A DNA stretch of 21,041 nucleotides from a virus: positions 1-21,041 of IMG/VR virus record IMGVR_UViG_3300027687_000092. The stretch is one strand, 5' to 3'. Under the pieces are notes generated by a model that searched no databases, was not told the DNA's origin, and saw only the letters and a list, made by a program, of their open reading frames with translations. How positions within the stretch are numbered: position 1 is the stretch's first letter; the number at the start of each line of letters is the position of its first letter. This document shows positions 1-5,451 of this stretch, in pieces. The translations under genes and the position numbers were made by a program.

Positions 1-336
1 GTGGGTTTTTATTTTCCACTTGGTTAAGCTATTACTATCAATAATCATTACATTATTGGTTGCACAGGCTACTCCTTCATTGCTCGGAACTAATTTAGAC
101 CAACGTATTGCATTATTTACTGTGGTTAATTTACCATTAATAACCACACTATCGTAACGACTTTCAGCATACTGTTGTTTTGTTATTACAATACAATCAC
201 CATCTTGCTCATCTGTTGTATACTGTAAAGGTTTACCTGTTTCTTTATTATAGTACAATCGATATGAATAGTCAACCGGTTTTTTTGGTTTTATTATATC
301 TGCAAACAGTTGATTAAATTCTTTAGGATTTATCAT
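1..336 (-). CDS. Conserved small phage protein, 3' end outside the window
   Basis: This frame is open from an ATG at 336 to the left window edge, giving 112 codons with no stop. The start has an AGGAG at 343-347, six bases upstream, and overlaps the end of the preceding glycosyltransferase-like gene by 14 nt, so the two are probably translationally coupled. The product begins MINPKEFNQLFADI. It carries a tyrosine-rich stretch (DYSYRLYYNKETGKPL, about residues 22-37) and a segment reading IVITKQQYAESRYD (about residues 50-63). From memory this resembles a family of small conserved unknowns near tail-fibre genes in marine myoviruses, with 'fRlYYd..tGkPl' and 'YAESRYD' signatures; I could not verify this. 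There is no signal peptide or membrane segment in the visible part. The function is unknown. Confidence 0.75.
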   Translation of the reverse strand, partial: MINPKEFNQLFADIIKPKKPVDYSYRLYYNKETGKPLQYTTDEQDGDCIVITKQQYAESRYDSVVINGKLTTVNNAIRWSKLVPSNEGVACATNNVMIIDSNSLTKWKIKTH

Positions 337-1093
337 AACACTCTCCTAGTTTCTTGGCTAGATACTTTTGATGATAATGCACAAACCCATGTTGGTTATG
401 TCCGTTGATACGTATTACACCATCAACTATTTCCCATATTAATTCTTTGTTCCAATCAAATGCACTGGTTCCTAATATATCTGGTTTCATGTGTACAATC
501 TGTGGACCTAATCCTGGAGTAACAAATTCATCTGCACACAATGCATAAATCAAATCAGTGCTTGGGTTTTCATTTTGAGCACCTTGTACATTTACTTTAA
601 TTTCATCCCAAGACTCAAACAAATGTTTTACAGTACTAAAAAATTCCTTAGCCTCACGACTCATTCTCCAGTAAGTGATTGCATTGTATACATCAGGTAA
701 ATTGTTTCTATCAAATATTTTTCTATAACGTCGATTATTTGATGTGATGTTATGATAGTTTCTACAACCCGTTGATACCCAAACTGGTTTAGTACGATAT
801 AAGTTCCACCAATGATCGACTGGTCCGCTTACTACCATGTCTGCTTCTAACTTTACTGTTTCATGAAAAGGACTAGCATCAAACACTTGCCAATCGGTTG
901 TCCAGCCACCAGTATTACCATAAGGGAATTTTTTTACATAATCAAACAGCGGATTACTATATTCAACATCAGTGAGTAAACAAATTTTTACATCAGGATG
1001 CCAGTGCCTCAAACTCTTTGCAAGTGTTTCTGCACATGCAATATAATCTTCACTACCTACTATGAGGTATCCTTTGTCTGCTTCATACTGCAT
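323..1093 (-). CDS. GT-A-like glycosyltransferase family protein (second paralogue)
   Basis: The 256-aa product has a Rossmann-like start: GYLIVGSEDYIACAETLAKS, then VKICLLTDVE. This is the strand-helix-strand pattern of nucleotide-sugar-binding GT-A enzymes such as the GT8-like group. An E-A-D motif (residues 83-85, context VKLEADMVV) sits where a metal-binding DxD would be expected, but its first acidic residue is Glu. A His-rich tail (HNQHGFVHYHQ, about 232-242) could supply the C-terminal His often used for metal or pyrophosphate binding. The order of motifs matches the upstream gene, so the two look like diverged paralogues. The start at 1093 has GGAG at 1101-1104, seven bases away, and overlaps the upstream stop by 11 nt. 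Substrate and acceptor are unknown. A degenerate or nucleotide-binding-only homologue is possible. Confidence 0.7.
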   Translation of the reverse strand: MQYEADKGYLIVGSEDYIACAETLAKSLRHWHPDVKICLLTDVEYSNPLFDYVKKFPYGNTGGWTTDWQVFDASPFHETVKLEADMVVSGPVDHWWNLYRTKPVWVSTGCRNYHNITSNNRRYRKIFDRNNLPDVYNAITYWRMSREAKEFFSTVKHLFESWDEIKVNVQGAQNENPSTDLIYALCADEFVTPGLGPQIVHMKPDILGTSAFDWNKELIWEIVDGVIRINGHNQHGFVHYHQKYLAKKLGECYDKS

Positions 1094-1856
1094 ACAAGTT
1101 CTCCAAATAGGTTTTTCCTATAACGTGTAAATCGTGATGTTCTATACATATACGCCTTGTTGTGTGTTCTATCCACCACTTATTATCTAAGAGTTCTACT
1201 TTGATATCTGGATCTACGTTAAATAAAGGCCATGGAATATCACACTGTGTCGGAATGGTATTTCCATTGCAAAGCAATAATGAAATGCTCAATGCAAAAT
1301 CATTGCGGAATTTTCTTGAATCAAACCCAAAGATATTTGCATAGTGATGATAGTTTTTTTCTACCATCTTCCATACTGCAAATACATCTTGTGAGAACGT
1401 GCTTTTGTCAAATATAACCACAGTGGCCCACCACATTTGTGTATTTTTAGTGCCAAATCTTTCTATGCGTTTTTTCTTCTTAAACACCTCAGTAACTGAT
1501 TTGTGAGCAAGAAAAGGTTGTGAACACTCTAGCATAGGTAATAAGTCTGCACTGTTTACCATATAGTCTGTGTCAACTAGTAGTGTTCTATCATATGGTG
1601 TGTGATCTATTGCACAGTTTCTTCCAAAGTTATACCACGCTGATGATCCTCCTCGATCAAAATGATATTTTTTGTTTTTATCACTGGGTTTATCTACAAT
1701 AATTTGTTGATCAAATATATCAGTTTCTAGTTTAATATCTGTTACTAGGCTCACAGGTATATTTAAATATTGTTGTATTCTTTTGGCGCATTCTATAGCA
1801 AGTTTGGTATACTTAATCTCACTATCAAATGCAAAAAGTAAAGCACCTACAGTCAT
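1083..1856 (-). CDS. GT-A-like glycosyltransferase family protein with DTD motif (first paralogue)
   Basis: The frame extends upstream to an ATG at 1892 (269 aa), but I prefer the ATG at 1856 (257 aa). That start makes an ATGA overlap with the stop of the 100-aa gene. The protein then opens directly on its first predicted strand (MTVGALLFAFDSE), and its length matches the 256-aa paralogue. Neither start has a strong Shine-Dalgarno. The fold signature is a strand, then a helix (KLAIECAKRIQQYL), then PVSLVTD. The catalytic-type DTD motif is at residues 95-97 in context RTLLVDTDYMV, typical of divalent-metal binding in GT-A transferases. Near the C-terminus is RRICIEHHDLHVIGK, with candidate metal-binding histidines. 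No membrane segment or signal peptide is seen, so it should act in the infected cell's cytoplasm. The acceptor could be a virion protein or a host-surface glycan precursor; this is inference from position only. Confidence 0.72.
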   Translation of the reverse strand: MTVGALLFAFDSEIKYTKLAIECAKRIQQYLNIPVSLVTDIKLETDIFDQQIIVDKPSDKNKKYHFDRGGSSAWYNFGRNCAIDHTPYDRTLLVDTDYMVNSADLLPMLECSQPFLAHKSVTEVFKKKKRIERFGTKNTQMWWATVVIFDKSTFSQDVFAVWKMVEKNYHHYANIFGFDSRKFRNDFALSISLLLCNGNTIPTQCDIPWPLFNVDPDIKVELLDNKWWIEHTTRRICIEHHDLHVIGKTYLENLYAV

Positions 1857-2155
1857 CTGTTTTTGGATATTTCGTTGTATTCTGATTGCCATGCGTTCAT
1901 TTGTTCTTGCCAGAGTTGCATTGCCAGTTGTTTGAGTTGTTCACTATCTACACTAACTGGAGTATTGTAGTGGTCTTCTAATACCACTTCTCCTGTGCAT
2001 ACACTACACAACATTATTAATTCTGGAGAGGCTCGCCACATACCACCGTTGTGTGCAAAAAGCATTTTGGCTTGATATGTTTCACGCAGTACAATTCTTG
2101 CCTGTTGGTGATCAAATCTAGTTCTTATTTTTTTACTGAGTTTTTCTGTGTCCAT
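1853..2155 (-). CDS. 100-aa conserved hypothetical protein, first gene after the terminator
   Basis: This is a small, soluble, mostly helical-looking protein. It has a basic N-terminal half (KLSKKIRTRFDHQQARIVLR) followed by YQAKMLFAHNGGMWRASPEL, about residues 27-46, which looks like the conserved core. The C-terminal helix (SEQLKQLAMQLWQEQMNAWQ, about 71-90) is amphipathic. The single CxxC (CSVC, about 50-53) is too little to argue for a zinc site. It is the first gene downstream of the intrinsic terminator at 2172-2204 and starts only 17 nt beyond it, with a weak ribosome-binding site. Its stop overlaps the ATG of the first glycosyltransferase-like gene (ATGA). From memory, similar small proteins occur near tail-fibre genes of marine T4-like phages. 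A chaperone or assembly role is possible but unsupported here. Confidence 0.7.
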   Translation of the reverse strand: MDTEKLSKKIRTRFDHQQARIVLRETYQAKMLFAHNGGMWRASPELIMLCSVCTGEVVLEDHYNTPVSVDSEQLKQLAMQLWQEQMNAWQSEYNEISKNR

Positions 2156-2171
2156 ATTTTTACTTAGTCAC

Positions 2172-2204
2172 AAAAAAACCCTAGTTAATAAAAACCAGGG
2201 TTTT
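2172..2204 (-). terminator. Rho-independent terminator closing the structural operon
   Basis: Read on the minus strand, AAAACCCTGG (2204-2195) pairs with CTAGGGTTTT (2184-2175). This is a 10-bp stem with one G-T wobble and a 10-nt A/T loop. A run of seven T residues (2178-2172) follows, partly shared with the stem. It lies 20 nt past the stop of the 320-aa gene and just ahead of the 100-aa gene. Because the 5' arm starts with A residues it could also work weakly in the plus direction, but no plus-strand gene needs it. Confidence 0.88.
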
Positions 2205-2223
2205 GTATATTTTTAATTAATTA

Positions 2224-3186
2224 TTATGATTGGACCCAACTTGGTGAGTTCTGTGTGACTGTACCCCATGACGCTGTTAAGTGTGTTGTACTTGGCGGAC
2301 GTATTGTTGATACCTGTGTTAGTGTACCATCAACTAAATCTGGTGACCCTGGATCTGGTGGAGTGTAATCATCTGATAAATCTGTTTTAAGTGTAAGAAC
2401 TGTTCCGTCTACTGGAATTGATCCATACACTTGAATTTCGTTATCGCCATATCCTGAAGGTGGAATTTGATCGTATAACAGTTGTTCCGAAGAAGCTATC
2501 GGTGACATTACTCCAGTTCCTGTTAGTAGTGTTCTAGTTGTACCTGATCCACCAATTTTTGTTATACCTGTGTATGCAACACCTGCAATGGTTTTTGATG
2601 CTCCAATTCCTGAAATAACAATTGTTCCGGCTGCAGTAAGTGTATCTGACCATGCAGTGTTCTGTGAACTTGCAGTACCGCCTGTTCTTGACCACGACAA
2701 ACGTATCAATCCGCCTGCGTTGAAAAAGTATCTCAACTGGTTTCTACTTGCAAATGTAAATGTTTTTGTAAGTACTGAACTTGTGTTCCAACTAGTAGTT
2801 GTTACTGAACTTACTGATGCATCTGATCCTGAAGCTGCGGCATTCATTTTTCCATTAAATGTTGCAGTGATGTTTGCCTGCAATGCCGCATAGGCTTCAA
2901 TCGTATTACCGGCTGACGGATTTGTAATTGATGTAATTGATGTTCCCTGGTGACTGGCAAGAGTTGCGTTTCTTGTTAATAGTGTTGTCCATGATGTAGC
3001 AGTAATGTTTGTGCCTGCAGTAACTGGAGGTACTTCAGTTCCTTGTCCGTATCCAAATTCTTGACCGCCTACTCCGATAATAGAGTTAATGTTGGCTACT
3101 GATTGATCACCTGTACCAGCAGCATTTCCTGTTGCAAATATATTATAATCGTCATCTAGGATGGTATTTCCTGCTGAGTATGTCAT
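2224..3186 (-). CDS. Ser/Thr/Gly-rich putative virion (tail or fibre-associated) protein
   Basis: The 320-aa protein is rich in Ser, Thr, Gly and Ala, almost free of Cys, and has no signal peptide or membrane segment, as expected for a beta-rich virion protein. Its most distinctive block is residues 149-180: NQLRYFFNAGGLIRLSWSRT, then a Gly/Thr/Ala/Ser linker to NTAWSDTL. From memory, this pattern recurs in unknown structural proteins of large marine phages. The first 60 residues (MTYSAGNTILDDDYNIFATG...) may form an attachment segment. The C-terminus is Pro/Thr-rich (YTPPDPGSPDL, about 273-283; TIRPPSTTH, about 295-303). The start at 3186 has an AGGGA about 10 nt upstream, and two in-frame TAA codons end the gene. 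It lies after the tail fibre and before the terminator, so it is the last gene of the structural operon. The precise role is unknown. Confidence 0.7.
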   Translation of the reverse strand: MTYSAGNTILDDDYNIFATGNAAGTGDQSVANINSIIGVGGQEFGYGQGTEVPPVTAGTNITATSWTTLLTRNATLASHQGTSITSITNPSAGNTIEAYAALQANITATFNGKMNAAASGSDASVSSVTTTSWNTSSVLTKTFTFASRNQLRYFFNAGGLIRLSWSRTGGTASSQNTAWSDTLTAAGTIVISGIGASKTIAGVAYTGITKIGGSGTTRTLLTGTGVMSPIASSEQLLYDQIPPSGYGDNEIQVYGSIPVDGTVLTLKTDLSDDYTPPDPGSPDLVDGTLTQVSTIRPPSTTHLTASWGTVTQNSPSWVQS

Positions 3187-3215
3187 TTCTTTTTAGTCCC
3201 TTTGTATTAGTATAT

Positions 3216-3245
3216 ATTATACGCTATTGCTTGTGGCGTCCTCAA
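3216..3245 (-). promoter_or_regulatory. Possible sigma70-type promoter ahead of the 320-aa gene
   Basis: On the minus strand a perfect TATAAT (3221-3216) follows TTGAGG (3245-3240; four of six matches to TTGACA) at an 18-bp spacing. The start codon of the 320-aa gene is about 30 nt further on. In AT-rich DNA a TATAAT can occur by chance, and the box overlaps a protein-like fragment, so this is only a candidate. Confidence 0.28.
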
Positions 3246-3350
3246 ATTGAGTCAGTCTCCTAAGACCTTAGTGTTCTTCTTTACCACGTCACCTACTCTT
3301 ACGATAGCTGGTTTATTGTTTCTGCTTGTATTTATAGTAACTATACGATC
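3217..3350 (-). pseudogene. Protein-like, startless and frameshifted fragment of a structural gene
   Basis: In the gap between the tail fibre and the 320-aa gene, one frame (3350-3252) reads IVTINTSRNNKPAIVRVGD then VVKKNTKVLGD and a TGA. The -1 frame (3267-3217) continues as LRRLTQFEDATSNSV and a TAA. Joined across the overlap at 3252-3267 they would make one plausible 45-residue segment. There is no ATG anywhere in the gap and no usable in-frame start. From memory, the wording resembles N-terminal or linker segments of marine myovirus structural proteins ('...VRVGDVVKK...LxxFeDvd...'). I read it as the decayed remnant of a fibre gene removed by module exchange. Chance coding-like sequence, or a 5' untranslated region, remains possible. 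Confidence 0.4.
3329..3336 (-). promoter_or_regulatory. T4-type late promoter box TATAAATA
   Basis: This is a perfect TATAAATA on the minus strand, starting 5 nt after the stop of the tail-fibre gene. It equals the T4 late consensus recognised by the phage sigma factor gp55 with the gp33/gp45 coactivators. By eye, ATAAATA occurs only here and at 4755-4761 on the minus strand, and nowhere on the plus strand. Transcription from it would start about 135 nt before the 320-aa gene, giving an unusually long leader that includes the startless fragment. Confidence 0.6.
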
Positions 3351-4729
3351 TTAACAATCGCTTCTATACTGCCAATACCTTCGTCTGTTTTGCTTTCTAA
3401 AGCTCTTCCAATTACATTAAAAGCTGTTGTTTCATCCAAGTTTGCCGACCTTGCTACGCCATTTCCAGCACTAACAAGTCTATCACCTTTTGTAATAAAT
3501 CCCATCACGTTAACAGGAACTCTTCCTGCCATTGCAATTGGTGGATGTGTTTCGTTTGTTCCAGCTCCGCCGTTCATTAGATATGCTGGTTGTGTTGATA
3601 TCACTCCAAATACTTTTCCACTTAGTTCTTCTGTACAAATCGTAATTTCTTCTGTTCCACCAAGTTCAACAATCGTTCCCGGAGCGTACTCTGCATCTGC
3701 ATGAAAACGCTCAGCCATATCAGAATATTGTGCTGACGTTGCAAGAGCGTGTAAGGTATTAAACCTTGCTCCAGATGCACCAATGTTTCCTACACCGTTT
3801 GTACCACCATTTATTATAGCAGTAACAGCATTTCCGGAATTAATTGTTAAAGTCTTTGGAGCAACTAAACCAGCAGTAGCACCATCAATGGTTAATGCAG
3901 TAGTTGTTACACCACCATCATTGACTTGGAAAATTGTATCCCCGTCTTGTGTTTGGTTAGCAACATATACGTCTGTTCCACTTACAAACATTCTTCCGTC
4001 ACTGTCTCCACCAACATACAACCCAGTATCACTTAACACACTTATACTTGTGTTGTTGCTTGTGGCTGCATCGGATCTCATAAATGATGTTGAATTTAAT
4101 GTGTCTAATGTGTCTGCATTTGTTGCCGTTCCATTGAATACTGCGTTTGTAACAGTAGTACTCATATTTAGGCCTGGACCAATTGTTGCAAATCCTGAGA
4201 TAGCTGCCGCCGGAGTAAACGTTGCATCTTTGGACCAAATACCACAAATAACATTATTAACATACATCTGTACAACAACATGATCACTTGCACCGTTGTC
4301 TGTTATTGTTGTTACAATAGCACCTGATGTTCCTTCACCGCTTGTTGATGCAGGACCAATGGTTACAAATGCACTTCCACTATATGCTTTTAACTGACCG
4401 TTTGTAGTGTCAAACCACAAGTCACCAGCAATATTTGAACTTGGTTGCGATGCTGATGCAGTGGCTGCTGATATAACTTTAAAAACTGTACCATTGTACA
4501 CTTTCATTACACTATTGGTTTTATCCCACCAAAGCTGACCCGTTAAAGGTGCGCCTGGTGCTGATGTATTTGAGGCATTTTCTAGCAACCGTATATAGTT
4601 CTCATTCAAGAACTCACCGTATCCAGCGTAGTTTTTTCCAACTAGCGTTTGGCTCGAATCTGTGTTAATAGTACCATCCGCAACTACTGCAAATATTGTA
4701 CCATCTGTTAAGTTAATGGTATATGACAT
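3341..4729 (-). CDS. Tail fibre-like protein with a C-terminal assembly/autocleavage-type domain
   Basis: The 462-aa product has a modular fibre layout. Residues about 20-85 hold the block VGKNYAGYGEFLNENYIRLL followed by GQLWWDKTNSVMKVYNGTVF. A second copy of the LW.D..N..xKxY.G motif lies near 102-120 (GDLWFDTTNGQLKAYSG). I recognise this pairing from marine myovirus fibres. The middle (about 130-330) is a low-complexity Thr/Asn/Gly beta shaft. Residues 335-462 begin YSDMAERFHADAEYAPGTIV and continue through VFGVISTQPAYLMN and AMAGRVPVNVMG. This matches the 'YaDlAE...Y.pGtvv.fgG' C-terminal domain of many phage fibres, which resembles intramolecular chaperone/peptidase-G2-like domains. Its likely role is trimer folding at the fibre tip, with self-cleavage untested. 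The start at 4729 has GGAG at 4739-4742, nine bases away, and a late promoter box just before it. Confidence 0.82.
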   Translation of the reverse strand: MSYTINLTDGTIFAVVADGTINTDSSQTLVGKNYAGYGEFLNENYIRLLENASNTSAPGAPLTGQLWWDKTNSVMKVYNGTVFKVISAATASASQPSSNIAGDLWFDTTNGQLKAYSGSAFVTIGPASTSGEGTSGAIVTTITDNGASDHVVVQMYVNNVICGIWSKDATFTPAAAISGFATIGPGLNMSTTVTNAVFNGTATNADTLDTLNSTSFMRSDAATSNNTSISVLSDTGLYVGGDSDGRMFVSGTDVYVANQTQDGDTIFQVNDGGVTTTALTIDGATAGLVAPKTLTINSGNAVTAIINGGTNGVGNIGASGARFNTLHALATSAQYSDMAERFHADAEYAPGTIVELGGTEEITICTEELSGKVFGVISTQPAYLMNGGAGTNETHPPIAMAGRVPVNVMGFITKGDRLVSAGNGVARSANLDETTAFNVIGRALESKTDEGIGSIEAIVKIV

Positions 4730-4754
4730 TCTGTTTTACTCCGTTTTCTAAGTG

Positions 4755-4762
4755 TATTTATG
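4755..4762 (-). promoter_or_regulatory. Late promoter box CATAAATA for the tail-fibre gene
   Basis: CATAAATA on the minus strand matches the NATAAATA late motif described for T4-like marine phages. It spans the TAA stop of the 220-aa gene. A start a few bases downstream would leave a roughly 20-nt leader containing the GGAG (4739-4742) of the tail-fibre gene, which is ideal geometry for a late transcript. Confidence 0.6.
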
Positions 4763-5420
4763 TTGCACTAAGATTAGTTAATGTTTGTATTCGCACTGTG
4801 TAGTCAATTTGTATTTGTCTATTCAATGATTTTTGAACAGGGTGAAAGATAACATGTGTTATCAATCTAAGTTCAGTTGCACTGCCGTTCCAAGTTTTTA
4901 ATCCTAGTTCGTCAAATACATAGTCGCCGTTAAAGTCTGTTGAGTTATCAAAAGCCTGTTGCCCCGATGGCTCACCATAGTCTAACAAACAACTTACTAG
5001 TATATCTGTATACACTTTACCAGTGGTATGTGTGACAGTTAAATTATTTCTACTAGTATCTGTATTTGCTGAACTATTATCGTCTACAACCTTAGCATAA
5101 GTTGGGTTGTATAAGTTGGCATTTTGTCCTGTTGTGTTAGGTGGCAAATACGTAATAACACCAGTTGGGTCAACACTACTACCACCATTACCAAAAGCCA
5201 TACTGTAAATTTGTCCAACTGTTTTATTGGCTAAACTGTTTGCCAACGCTTCGCTGATATTTTCATAGTGAATAGCATTTCTCTTGTCAACAATAACCTC
5301 GCCGCTATTAGGGTCAAAGATTTTGATATGCCCACTTATTGCAAGTTGGCCATTCTCATTAGGACGTTGTTCATCTAGTTCTTTATCCACTGTGGCCTCA
5401 TTGTTTGTTTCTTGTTCCAT
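4758..5420 (-). CDS. Conserved 220-aa virion structural protein
   Basis: The protein starts with an acidic, disordered-looking leader (MEQETNNEATVDKELDEQRP) and then a compact beta-rich domain. Its blocks are IKIFDPNSGEVIVDKRNAIH (32-51), a Gly-rich turn SMAFGNGG (73-80), YLPPNTTGQNANLYNPTY (91-108), YTDILVSCLLDYGEPSGQQA (137-156), VFDELGLK (168-175) and ITHVIFHPVQKSLNRQIQID (187-206). I recall this series ('FGNGG...YxPPNTTG...FDELGLK...HVIFHPVQKSLNR') from conserved unknowns in marine T4-like phage structural clusters. It lies 31 nt after the giant gene and 28 nt before the tail fibre, so a baseplate or fibre-attachment role is reasonable. An AAGG lies about 10 nt before the start. There is no sign of enzyme motifs. 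Confidence 0.75.
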   Translation of the reverse strand: MEQETNNEATVDKELDEQRPNENGQLAISGHIKIFDPNSGEVIVDKRNAIHYENISEALANSLANKTVGQIYSMAFGNGGSSVDPTGVITYLPPNTTGQNANLYNPTYAKVVDDNSSANTDTSRNNLTVTHTTGKVYTDILVSCLLDYGEPSGQQAFDNSTDFNGDYVFDELGLKTWNGSATELRLITHVIFHPVQKSLNRQIQIDYTVRIQTLTNLSAT

Positions 5421-5451
5421 GCTGTATTTACCTTACTACTTAACCACGGTT

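Noticed and set aside
3251-3267. Short inverted repeats (CTAAG-AC-CTTAG and CTCAA-A-TTGAG) in the long gap
   Set aside because: Stems of 4-5 bp with loops of 1-2 nt are too short to fold stably, and no T run follows.
3783-4283. A 166-codon plus-strand open frame
   Set aside because: It is antisense to the low-complexity Thr/Val/Gly shaft of the tail fibre. Its Val/Pro/Ser-rich translation is the mirror of that composition.
5421-5451. AACC-GT-GGTT inverted repeat after the giant gene as a terminator
   Set aside because: A four-bp stem with a two-base loop and no T tract cannot act as an intrinsic terminator.
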